Below are positions 23,773-35,700 of a stretch of 64,000 nucleotides of DNA, in pieces. The notes beneath the pieces were generated by a model. That model worked only from the letters and a program-made list of their open reading frames with translations, ran no database searches and was not told the origin of the DNA. This stretch comes from Cercis canadensis (taxonomy: Eukaryota > Streptophyta > Magnoliopsida > Fabales > Fabaceae). How positions within the stretch are numbered: position 1 is the stretch's first letter; the number at the start of each line of letters is the position of its first letter. The position numbers and the translations under genes are program-made. The DNA lies in contig QAOA01000527.1 of NCBI GenBank assembly GCA_003255065.1, positions 351,383 to 415,382 on the forward strand, given 5' to 3'.

Positions 23773-25596
23773 ACAAATACGTTTGTGCAGAAATCAATTT
23801 TCATCCCGAGTTCTCATTTGTATTAGATTTATTGTTATAGAAGTGGATAAGATATGATCATCGTAGCCCATGGAAAAGCAGGAAACAATGTTATACCCAT
23901 TGGACAAAGAGATTCTTTATTGCTTGGTTATCGTGTGGAAGAAGTTTAAGAAGCAAGAGGGGTTGTGGGGTTAGCTTTCTTTTTCATCACATTCCTGGCA
24001 GGGTCAGTAAATGTTTGCTCTTAAAAACCCATGATTCCATTAAAAGAAACATTTTCATAGTCTTGTTCCATTAATAAGCAGATTGCAATTCAAGTCAATA
24101 TGGATAAACCAAACACTGCAAAATGGGAATCCATCAACAGAGAGCATCAAACGCTAATAAAGGACATGCTGTATATATATCTAATATCTTTATCCATAGA
24201 ATAATGACAAGAGCATGGATTATTTTTGAGTAAGATCTATTCGATTCTATATGGACTCCTTGTTTGAATTCTTAACATGTTCAGACAATCAACCTTAATA
24301 TCGTTTTCACTCTTTTGGGAACTTGTAGACTAGAGGGAGGTGGGCTTAGGATGGCTGGTTTGGTTGATTTGCCTCATCCAACCCAAGTATTCTTATCTTT
24401 ATTAAGGTATTCATATTCTTGCTCACAGCCACAGCCACAGCACTGCATTTCCCTCATTCACAGCTTCTTATATAATGTGACGTTTGTGACAAAGACTGGA
24501 ATCTGACCTAGTGGGCTGCCCAGTCCTAGAGGGGATCAAACGCGCGCAGTCACCAGGTTGTCTGAGCTTCCCATGAATCCCATTCCCAATCCATGTCTCC
24601 TAATTTTATTTTTTTAAAAAAAGAAACGAATAATTTTTTTTGGAAAAAAGAAGTTGATAGACGGAGAGAGAGAATCTGGAGTGATCGTGACAGGACATAT
24701 AAGCTTAGATTTTGACATTTCAGCTGAGGCTGTGAGAGAGAGAAAGAGAAATAAAAGAGGTGGTGTGACAAGGAGACGAGAGGAAGCGAGAGTTGGATTG
24801 AGTTAAAGGCTCAGTTTTTGGATGGATGCTAGGCAGGCACCCTTATTAATTAGGAGAGAGAGAATTTGAGTGAAAAAAGAGTAGCAAGAAGGCACTGCCC
24901 TAGTCATGCATCTATCTCATCGTAGCTGAGACTAAGAGGGAAGTGTGTGCTTGTGCATGGTGTGTGCATGAGAGAGCATTGAGAGGAGAGGGCCATGCAT
25001 ATTCATTCATTCATTCATTTCATTTATATTCAAGGAACTGAGGAAGAAACAAACAAACATATCACCATAGAGTTGAGGTGCAGGAAGGAGCAGCATAAGG
25101 GCACAGGCAGCTGAGCTACTACTCGTCCTTCTCAGTTGGGTAGCCATCAAACACTCAGAATAGTGATCTCATAATCCACTTCCTTCGCTTAGTAGATTTT
25201 GTTTGGATTCTGTGATCTCACGTGATCTTCATTACTTCTCCCTTCATTTAATATTCTCTTTATGCTCTCTGGGCTGGGCTGGGCCTCGCCATATCCCTTC
25301 AAATTTAAACTTAGCTGGGCCACTAAACTAAATACCTATACATCTCTCATTTATAATTTGTCCTTTTTTTAAAAAGAAAAAAAGAAAATTCTGGGCAAAA
25401 TTGTCCCTTTCTATTGTTATATCTATTTTATCCTCTCTTTTTTGCCTAGTAATATTACAAAATGATTCTCATTTAATTGAATATAGAGATATTTTGACTT
25501 TGAAGTAAATGGAAACAAGAAAACTTATTAAGTTAAAGGAAATAAAAAAAAAAACCGAAAAGGAAACATATACAGGAGAAAATAGTTTAAAAAAAT

Positions 25597-25736
25597 GGGT
25601 ATTTCAAGTTTTAAATTTTGTTTTTTATTTTTTTTTAAAAATAAACAAAAAACTTGTTTGATAAGACTATTTTTATTTATATGTTTTAAAAATTTATTCT
25701 TAAAATATTATTCTAAAAACAGAATCAAACATACCC
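25597..25736. mobile_element. hAT-like MITE (about 140 bp)
   Basis: Starts GGGTATTTCAAGTTTTAAA and ends (inverted) GGGTATGTTTGATTCTG. It has T-rich then A-rich arms, the same pattern as the element at 16769-16969. It is probably a second, diverged member of that family. Confidence 0.45.
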
Positions 25737-26551
25737 AATAATTCTAATTTAGTTATTCAAGATAACATTTTTATTTTTCTAACCATATTTCATACTGCGC
25801 TTACTCGACTTGATTATTACCATTCAATGACTATATTTTATTATAAAACAATTATTTTGAAGAATCAAAATTATTTTAAAATAATATTTTTTAAAAAAAA
25901 TTAAGAAGAATTTTCCAACACAATTACTTCTTTTATGAAAGAACGAATTGTGTGAAGTTGGAGGAATTTGTTACCATCAATCTATCTTCGTTAACAATGC
26001 GCGTTTACCATCAGATTAGCGTAAGGATTAAATTTTAAATGTTGTTTGGGATTTGAACATTCAATTTTACCTTCGGCTTCGGATTCAATTTGGATCAATA
26101 GGAATATATGTCCTTTAGAGTTGTTCGGAATTAATTAGTAGAGGCTTTCCATATGACTGCTTCCACTGTTTTGTCCATCTGAACCGTGCTTGTCTCTTCT
26201 CAGTTCCTGTCTTCCAAGTTACGTCTTCTACTTTTTGCTCCCATAATGCCTGTAATATTTAATACAATGTTTAACGGAACGTGTGACAGGGGGAACATAA
26301 TAATTTGCTACTTCAAAATATACAAGATTACACAATCAATTTCAAAACACTCTTTGGCTAACCTTAATTTATCGAATCAAATATATATATTCTTCTTCAA
26401 TATCTTTATTCATTAGCAGTGTAAGACATGCATGGTTAACACGATGAATGGATGCACCACCTGCCAACTCTACAAAGGTTGGTGAAAGTAAAAGAACATA
26501 AGTGAATTGTTATTATTATGGGCAGAGTAAAGTTCTTTGCTTAAAAGGGAG

Positions 26552-26555
<4 letters not shown>

Positions 26556-26582
<27 letters not shown>
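26556..26582. repeat. GA dinucleotide microsatellite
   Basis: About 13 GA units preceded by GAGATAGA, in spacer DNA. Confidence 0.85.
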
Positions 26583-27921
26583 GTGTCAAGGGTTTGGGTT
26601 AGAGGCCAGTTTAGTGATGATGGATTCAGTGATGATTACCTTATAATAATAAAAAGAATCACTCCCACCTCTGTGCACACGCAGAACTGGGGCTACCTTT
26701 TCTTACCTTCTCACTCAGTATATATCTTTTCCCTCCCAAAACACTGGGGATAGCTTTCCTTTCATGAAGGTTCAAACCGAAATCATTCACATTTGAAAAT
26801 TTGTCTCCATGAAGATTTGCATGCAAAATCTGCGTGAAACATTTTTCCACTCAACTCGCTGATAGCTAACAAAACTTGGTATCGCGGAAAACATTCATTA
26901 CATTATTGCATGCCCTTTTCACGGCAAAAATTTAACATAAAAGTAGAAAACATATACTTTGACCAGCAAATATATACATAGAGAACGAGGAAAATACAGA
27001 AATTACCACAAGCTGCAGGAACTTATTAAGAAAAGTTAATAATGTGGCTAAATGGGTAGGAATATTAAATCTATATGGACATAAAAACGCTTATCATGTT
27101 CATTCTGTGCTCAGCAAAGTTTATAAAAAAAAATAGAAAATAGAAGTGATTACACGTTTTTTTGTTTGTTTTCTGTAGTCGGAAATGAAAAGGTTTACAC
27201 GACACGCGCAATCTGCCAATGCCAAATTGCCAATTACAGCATAAAGAAAGCCGAGGAGTCTTTGTTGAAAAACCTCTCCAATATGGGTTTTGACAAGAAA
27301 ATGAAGATAGCATGAGAGATATTATTGATGACTAAAATACTTTCAAATAAATGGTTGAAAAAGACTTAATGCACATCAAGAACACTCACACATTATCATA
27401 AATATAAAAAATAACATTGTCCTAATAAAACGTGGTTATACAATTTCCACGGAGTATGATTTTTTAAGTGGAGGGGAAATTGTTCAACTAAATATTATAA
27501 AGAAGATTATAATAAGATAAGGAACAAAATAGAATTTCCACATAAAGTGTTTTTTGGGGCCCTTTTGCTCATCATTCCTGGAATATTTCAAGCTTATCAG
27601 AGTCCCACTTCCCACTTTTTGTCTGGAAGCAGGTGTTGACTACACACTCAGAGACAGTAGAAAAAGCAAAGGGATTTCCTATTATTTTACCATTTTAGTA
27701 ATGCGACGCTCTTTAGCGCCTTTTTTGCCCCTCATTATTTTGATAATTACGATTACATTAGTTGATATTGGGAGAATAATTACAAATAACACACACAATA
27801 GTCTATTATATGATTGAGAGCAGAAGTTCCTTATTTGTTTAATATGCCAAATTAAAAATATCATTTTATATTTAATGATAAAAATATAAATAACTTAATA
27901 GTCTCAATTTTTTGGTGACTA

Positions 27922-27942
27922 GGGGAGGGAGGGAGGGAGGGG
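27922..27942 (+). repeat. GGGA tandem repeat, canonical G-quadruplex motif
   Basis: Five G-tracts of 3-4 bases are separated by single A loops (GGGGAGGGAGGGAGGGAGGG). This satisfies G3+N1-7 with minimal loops. It lies about 1.4 kb before the ANT start codon, on the coding strand. Confidence 0.85.
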
Positions 27943-28568
27943 TCATATAGGCCGCAATTTATTCAGAGGGCAAATTATTGACAATGTAATTACTATTATA
28001 GATATTTTAGCCAACAAATTGTATTGCGTCTACGAATTTTCCAGTGATGTCCTATAGTCAATATGACAGTCACAACTCAGTTGATCACAGATTCACAGTG
28101 AAAACACACAAGTATAAATAAAGGCTCATAGCCATTAGTCAGCAGAGGTCAGATCAGATGACCCACAAAAGACAACCTCTCTTTGTCAAGATCGACGGTG
28201 GAAGATGGGTTGTTACCCATTCATGCTGCCAGGGAACTGTAACACTAATTTGTCCTTGCTCTTTTATGTTTATTTATGAATTTCTCTAATTTAAAGCTGT
28301 AAATCAGGCTCGAATCAGAATAAAATATTTTTTTAAAAAAATATGTGAACAAAATTGGAGCAATATTTACTTATTATTTAAGTTGGAAAGAGAAAAATAA
28401 TAGATTTGAAAATAGATCCTTTTTTGAGTTTGCAGAGTGGCGCAGAATTGCTGTACTGTATGAAGTGACTGGAGGGGCAGATGTCCTGCCCGTCAAATCT
28501 ATCTATTAAGGCTCTGCCACCTTGTCACTGTAAAAATTAAAGCAAAGCAATCTCGTTTTGGCTATCAC

Positions 28569-29350
28569 CTCTCTCTCTCTCTCTCTCCCTGAGCCCACTC
28601 TATTGGCCATTTCATGCCCACTAGATTCAGCTCTGCCTCAGTCATTCAAGTCCCACAACAATACAAAAAAGTTAAATGTTATTTAAAACTACCAATTCGC
28701 AATTTTCGTTTCTGGGTTGAGTTCATTTCCTTATAAAAGCAGCACTTATCGACTTGGAGAGAGCATAAAGGGTTATCGTGGGTCGGAGAGATTTTTTGTG
28801 TTTTGGTATTATGTTGTTCAATCTGGGTTTATGGTAGGGTTTAAGAAAAAGTTAAGTGGGGGACGCAGGTAAAGGAGAGAACCCACAACCCCCCCAAAAA
28901 AACTAAAAAAAAAAAAAATGAAATGAAATGAAAGCAAAAGACGTGGTCTTTCTCATATACACAGATCCCTATGGAATAATGTGGGTGCTCCCCGGCATTG
29001 CTTGCTGAGAATTCATTCTTTTTGCTTAGTTTAAAGAGACCAGTTTTGTTGTCTTCGGGGGGAGAGAATAGAGAGAGAGAGAGAGGTTTTGTGAAAGTGA
29101 AGGAGCAAACAGAAGCGAGAGTAAGGTTGATTGGTAGAGAAATTTTCTGTAGCTAGACAACAAAAACCAAGTTCTTCATTTGCAGGAGGCAAAGAGATTT
29201 TCGATATGATTAGATCATTAGCTACCCAATGATTGACATGCCTTGCTGCTGCGATAGATACTAGTAGCAAGTTCAAACCCTTACAAGTAAGAAAAAGCAA
29301 GAAAGAGAGAGAGCGAGAGACATAGAAAGAAGAAGTAGAAGAAGAAGAAG
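28569..29350 (+). promoter_or_regulatory. Core promoter and 5' leader of ANT
   Basis: A CT run (28569-28588) and TATAAAA (28732-28738) precede a purine-rich leader of about 590 nt that contains GA repeats (about 29068-29083). Start site near 28765 is inferred from the TATA box. An intron in the leader cannot be excluded. Confidence 0.5.
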
Positions 29351-32300
29351 ATGAAGTCCATGAATGATAATAACAACGATGGGAATAATCATAACTGGTT
29401 GGGGTTCTCTCTTTCACCCCACATGAAAATGGAGGTTACTTCTTCTGGCCCTCAACATCATCATCATCATCATCATCATCAGTACCATCATCAACCCCAA
29501 CCTTCTGCGGCTGCTGTTTCAAGTGCTGTTCCTGTTCCTGTTCCAACAACTTTCTATTTGTCCCCTTCTCACCTAAGCACCTCTGGAATCTGTTATGGTG
29601 TTGGGGAAAATGGTGCTTTCCATTCTCCCTTGGCTGTAATGCCACTCAAGTCTGATGGCTCGCTATGCATAATGGAAGCCCTCTCTAGATCACAAACGCA
29701 AGGTAACTTGTTTAAATTTATCTTCCCTTTCAGAACCTGCTCTTTAAATTTTCTGAAGTTTCTTCTTTTAATTGTTTCGTCTCAACCCCTTCAATTTTTT
29801 TAATTATTTTAATAGGTCTCTTAATTTATTTTTCTTCTCTATATTTGAAGTTATGGTGCCGAGTTCCTCGCCGAAACTGGAGGACTTTCTAGGTGGTGCA
29901 ACTATGGGAAGCCACGAGTATGGTGGGCATGAAAGAGAGGCAATGGCTCTGAGCTTGGACAGCATCTACTACAGCCAAAATGCAGAGTCTCAAACCAGCA
30001 GAGACCATTCTCTGGAACTTCTTTCAGAGCCCTTCAAGCAACAAGCTGGGCATATCAATGTCCAACCCCACCTATATTATTCTGGACTTGCTTGCCATGG
30101 CATTTATCAAGCTCCATTGGAGGAAGATAACAAGGGCACCCACGTTACTGTCTGCGATTCCCAAATGCCTCAAATGGCGGAGGAAGGCATTGGTTGCATG
30201 AAAAACTGGGTGAACCGCAGAGAGTATTCTATTTCTTCCCAGCAGCACCAGGCTCTGGAGCAGCAAATGAATGGTAACATGGGAGATGATCGCGGAGCTT
30301 CTGGCTCTGCTGCTACTGCTACAGTTGGCTGTGGGGATTTGCAGTCTTTAAGTTTATCTATGAGCCCTGGTTCTCAGTCTAGTTGTGTAACGGCTCCACG
30401 GCAGATCTCACCCTCTGGGACTGATTCCGTGGCTGCTATTGAAGGCAAGAAGAGAGGGGCTAGCAAGTTGAGCCAGAAGCAACCTGTGCATAGGAAATCC
30501 ATTGACACATTTGGCCAGAGAACGTCGCAGTATAGGGGAGTCACAAGGTTACTATAATACCCTCAATCTACCATTCACTATTTTATTTTCTTTATCTACT
30601 ACCCTTTCCTTGTATCAAGATTTTCATTCTTTTGTTCCTCCTTTACTTTAATATATTTTTGTTTTTGTATTTGTTTTTCTTTTTGATACTCTAATGCGTC
30701 GTTTGCTTTTTCTCAATTTTTTGATGAACTCCTTTCAATGGCTGTCTACCAGGCACAGATGGACCGGTAGATATGAAGCTCATTTGTGGGATAATAGTTG
30801 CAAGAAGGAAGGGCAGACCAGGAAAGGAAGACAAGGTTAGTTTTTGTTTGCAAGTGTTCGTCTTTTCACTGCAATTTTTGGTCCATTAATATTGGCAATA
30901 TGATCTGTGCCACTAATTTAACTCTCACCTGTCGTGTTCATGCTTCTGGATGGCGCTTCAATCAAATGCTGCATGTTGCAGTGTATTTGGGTTAGTCTTC
31001 TTTTAGGACTTGGCATTTCCAACCCTCTCCCTATTGTTAGTTACTGAGTTATCAATTGTATTTTTGAACTTCAGGAGGATATGATATGGAAGAGAAAGCT
31101 GCAAGAGCCTACGATCTCGCTGCCCTTAAGTATTGGGGACCTTCAACCCACATAAACTTTCCGGTATGTTTTAACTTCGAGGAGTTTCTAATTGCTTGAT
31201 GTATAATTGTATATAGTCCTTTTGTATCTGATACTCTCTTTTCTCTGGCAGTTGGAAAATTACCAGGCAGAACTTGAAGAAATGAAGAACATGAGCAGGC
31301 AAGAATATGTTGCCCACTTGAGAAGGTACCAATACTGATAAATTTTGTTTGTGGGCTGTAGCTAAAAGTAATGATTGATTTGTTATGATGTTTCCTTTAC
31401 CTCCGAATTATATTAAGGTAATGACCAAGTTTGTGTTTGCTTTGCAGAAAAAGCAGTGGGTTCTCCAGAGGGGCTTCAATGTACAGAGGAGTGACAAGGT
31501 TTGTTTGGTTCACCTGCCCGCATTTTGCCTCTTTAATAGAATATTCTTAAAAGTTAAATCCACTCTTTGTTTTAAATTTCAATTTTATTGTTCAGGCACC
31601 ACCAGCATGGAAGATGGCAAGCAAGGATAGGCAGAGTTGCAGGAAACAAGGACCTTTATCTTGGGACATTCAGTAAGTCCTTCCAAACTATCAATTCCTC
31701 TCGCGTCAATGCGTAATTTTTTCTTAGTGAAGTTGAGCATTTAAATTTTCTTAAGGATTTTGTATTTGACGCAAGCGTGCTTCAAGTTTGAGAGTTTTTT
31801 TTTATGACTTTTCTCCTTCCAGTTCTCTTTTTCCTGGCACTAGTGACTAGCAATTTGCTTTTATAAGGCTGACTTCTTGCTACTTTGAGGCTATAGCATG
31901 TGACTTTTTTAAGGCTGTTCTCGCATATAAGATGATAAAGAGATGCAAAAGGGATTTCTCAACTATAATGGCATAATGAAAGTTGAAATTTGTTGATCTT
32001 GTTACTCTTTTTCATTGTTGCTGAATTTTGTTACTAAATTTAAATTTAGGTACCCAAGAGGAAGCAGCTGAAGCATATGACATAGCTGCAATCAAATTCC
32101 GTGGGGTTAATGCAGTCACTAACTTTGACATATCTAGATATGATGTTGAAAGGATCATTGCCAGCAATACCCTACTAGCTGGGGAGCTGGCAAGGCGAAA
32201 CAAAGATAGTGAACCAAGAACTGAGGCCTTTGGGTATAATGCATTAAGTGCTGGCAATGGGGAAACAGTTCAAGGTGAAAACAACAATGAAAATGGTTCA

Positions 32301-32726
32301 GATTGGAAGATGGCTTTGTATCAAACTCCTCCACAGCAGGAGTCAAATAGTTGTGAGCAGAAAAACATGAACTGCGGAAATTATAGAAATTCTGCTTTCT
32401 CTATGGCCCTACAAGATCTCATTGGGATTGATTCAGTAGGTTCTGGCCAGCCCATGCTAGATGACTCTGCCAAAATAGGGACTCATTTTTCAAACGCATC
32501 CTCGCTGGTGACCAGTTTAAGCAGTTCAAGAGAAGCCAGCCCTGATAAAACTGGCCCCACATTGCTCTTTCCAAAGCCTCCAATGGCATCAAAGATTGTT
32601 AGCCCCATTCCTAGCGCTGCTGCGGTCACTTCTTGGTTTCCTTCCTCAGCAGCAGCGCAATTGAGGCCAGCTTCAGCTATCTCCATGTCTCACTTGCCAG
32701 TTTTTGCTGCTTGGAATGACACCTAA
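29351..32726 (+). CDS. ANT: AINTEGUMENTA (AP2/ERF, two AP2 repeats); exons 29351-29702, 29851-30547, 30753-30835, 30982-30990, 31075-31163, 31252-31325, 31448-31498, 31596-31672, 32050-32726
   Basis: ANT is a nuclear transcription factor that sustains cell division in lateral organs and ovules. Nine exons join in phase to a predicted 702-residue protein. The N terminus MKSMND and WLGFSLS (16-22), [26 protein letters not shown], and [12 protein letters not shown] all match Arabidopsis ANT rather than PLETHORA or AIL paralogs. AP2 repeat 1 spans about 344-410, the linker 411-434 and repeat 2 about 446-503 ([19 protein letters not shown]). The C terminus [10 protein letters not shown] parallels MPVFAAWADS. 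The 9-nt exon 30982-30990 encodes VYL, as in other AIL genes. The protein is longer than Arabidopsis ANT (555), mostly in the N-terminal and C-terminal low-complexity parts, including a run of eight His. No damage is seen. Confidence 0.97.
30982..30990 (+). other. ANT: 9-nt micro-exon of ANT
   Basis: TGTATTTGG lies between a TTGCAG acceptor and a GTTAGT donor. It restores VYLGGYD, conserved within AP2 repeat 1, when joined to CAAG| upstream and |GAGGATATG downstream. Skipping it would keep frame but delete three core residues. Confidence 0.93.
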
Positions 32727-35700
32727 ACACAGGTCCTCCATTTGTCAGAAGTTAAGTTTTGCATGTAAAAGTGGGGGAAAGAAAAAAAAAAAAGCGGGGG
32801 CAGGAAATGGTTGATAGGATAAAAAGTTGATTTTGAGGTAACATTCTGCATATGTTTTAATGGCGTTAGTGGAGGAATTGGGGGGATTAATGAAAGATAG
32901 GTGGGGCCCAGTTTTCTGTCATATGTCTGTAACTAAGTGTAACAAGGACCTTTCCAAACATAGCCTTTTGGCTTTATATTGGGATGGAGATATGGAAATT
33001 GGAGGGAAAGGATTAGTTAACAAGGGTACTAATGATTAAATTCTGTGAAATGATTTGCCAATATGGAAGTGGCCCTTACATTATTGAATTTACTTTTTGG
33101 GGTTGCGCATTTTCTATGTCCAGCTAAGTACAAAACCAGCTCAATGTTTCCCAATAATTCCAAAGGCCTCTGCTTTGACCACATTGTATCGTTTTATTGC
33201 TATTATCTGTTCCTCAATCTGCATAACACCATCATTGCATGAAAACTTTCTTTTCTAAGCTTTCTTCAAAGGCAACAAATGCTTCATTCCGCAATCCTCA
33301 TCATACAAAAGAAAAGGGAAGGTTTGCAGAGATTCTCGTATGAAAGTTTCTGGTTGGCTTAATTGTCATTATGAGTCGTGGACACCTCTAATTTTATGCA
33401 AAAGCCGTTATGTGCATAAAAATCGCGTTAACTTTTTTCTCATTCCACTCGCCGTAATCTATAGAAATATTGGGACGAAAAAGCGATTACATGTCTTGGT
33501 GTGGGGAATGTGGAGTAAGACCTCTGCAAGTCTATCCTGTTATCGTGTGCTTTCCCACGTGTGTAAGATTATGAACCTCGTGTGCAACCTTTTCGTGCTT
33601 GATTGCAATCTTGACTATAAACCAAAACATAGGACGACAACGAGGAATCAATGCCGGGAAAGCTGGAAATAGTTCCATAATGCAGTTGGGAATAGCTGTT
33701 TATCGCATGATATCTAATTATGCGTGAGATAATCCAAATTAATTTTTAAACGTTGTCTAAGTTATCTTATAAGAGATGAAAAGGACAGGTTATAGCGATT
33801 GATCAGTGATGGTAGGCGCATAAGTGATCAACTCAATTAAGGAATCCAGCTACCTTTTCTCCTGCAATTTTTCTACTAAGTTGTTCTGTCATTGACCATT
33901 TGCTTCCTCTCTCTGTTGGTGATTTTCAGAAGGCCATAGACTTACATTCACAAGTTAAATAAATGAAGGAAACAATCAATGGTATAATGCAGGGTTTTGG
34001 AACAAAAGGAAAGATCAATAGTATGGTCATTTTAATAATACCAATAAATGTAGGTTTGGTTCCAAGTAAGATGTAATAATACAGTTATAATTGCAGCAGA
34101 TTGGTGGTTAGTACCTAGTAGACATACGAGGATCATCCTTAATGCAAAGGTAATTAATGCGTGTTCCCACAGTACATTTTAGTATCATGGACTTTTTCAC
34201 TTCATCCAACGGCTTACAGTTGATAGAGTAAGTTGTCTTCAACTAAAAAGTAATAAATAAATAAACAAAAATGGCCCAAGTTGGGTGTTTCTTTGAATTT
34301 GTGCTACGAATGATGGAACTTAGAAGTATACTTTAAGGTCAGGAACAAGGCATTTTTTTCCCAAAACGAGGAAAAAGAACATATTTGTACTATTTTCCAT
34401 TAATGAATTATATCGCTATACCAAGTAAAAATGGTGCAAACGAGAAGAGATTCTTTCTTTGTTTTTTCTTTATCTTTTTACTCTCTTTCTCTCTCTTGAG
34501 AACAAAATGAAGAATATAAAAGTTTTAACTTTGTTTGGACAAAGAAAAAGAAGGCATATCTAAAAGTGAAACACAACAAGACGCAGATTGCATGAGAAAC
34601 AAAAGGTTAAATTACAATAAGATTGATGGTCAAAAAGCTATATAGCAATTAGCAATGCTCGTGGAAAATATAGGAAAGTAAAAGAGGTACCACAACACAT
34701 ACTTAACAGAAATAAAAGTAAGATCCACTTGGGTGGTTTTCTTTCTATCCATGGTGATTAGTCAACAAATATGATTACAAATCTCATTGTGGACATCTTA
34801 AGCAAACAAACACAAACACAAAAACAAAAAAGTTGGCACATAGGACAGCTTTGTAAAAGCACTTTGCGCATGAGCTGGATCATGGTGCCAGTTTATCAGA
34901 AGTCGAAAATTTCAGAGTTATGTACGTACATGCTTTGCATTGAAGACATAGACATTGAAGGGACTTGACGTTAGGCTAACAAATTAAAGAAGGTGACTGT
35001 GGTAGGTGAATTCCATTCAAACTGATTATAATTAAAGTTGAATAATTAATGAATAGATAGACACCCCTCAAGATAAGATATAGCCTTTATTAGCTAAATT
35101 TCATTTGCGACAAGGTTTTGGAGGCATCGGTCAAACCTGAGTCCCCTCCAAGCCAGAGAAATCGCATTACCTTGCTGCTGCATTGTTAAAAACTTTGAAT
35201 AATTGAAGGTAGCAACTGTTCTGTTCTGCGGTAAATACAATGTCAAAAGAATTACTGAAATTAAAGGTTTCATTAATAATTATAGTCAGGCATTCTTGTA
35301 ACATAGTCTTATTTCTTTTAATGCCTATGTATAATTGTAGGTAGGAATATGAAACTATAGAAAAAATTTCTATAACATAGCCCGAGTTTCCAAGCTGATA
35401 TTAATATATAATTAGCTAGTTCAATGTGAAAAGGTCCCCACAAGAACAAATAAATAAATACAAAGAGAGAGGCAGCATTGTAACAGAGATGGTCCCAGAA
35501 AATTGGTGTAGGCTGTATCTTATTTCCCAAGTTGGAGTAAAACTCTAGAATGCTCCAAATTGATCGGGTGTCGTATCCTTGAATGAACAATAATAGGAGC
35601 GTATGAGGACCGAAAGGCCTTGTGATTTTTGAATGCATTGTGGTTTAATTGAAAGGGAAAGAATAATGGGTGTCCCCTATACACAAGCCATGTTTCATCC

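Larger units (their letters stand above)
23773..28568. other. Intergenic, no gene recognised
   Basis: No gene was recognised on either strand. It contains a MITE (25597-25736), a GA microsatellite (26556-26582) and a G-quadruplex-type run (27922-27942). GA-rich, moderately GC-rich sequence at 24650-25100 resembles a leader, but no frame follows it. The right part probably includes distal ANT promoter sequence. Confidence 0.45.

Noticed and set aside
24650-25150. GA-rich, moderately GC-rich leader-like block considered as a microRNA primary transcript
   Set aside because: No known plant microRNA sequence and no convincing stem were found on reading both strands.
29031-29417. 128-codon minus-strand frame over the ANT start
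   Set aside because: Arises from GA-rich leader and CAT/Asp codons read backwards (Ser-rich); no motif, overlaps a certain gene.
33340-33672. 110-codon frame downstream of ANT
   Set aside because: No motif, no splice partner and no promoter; probably chance.
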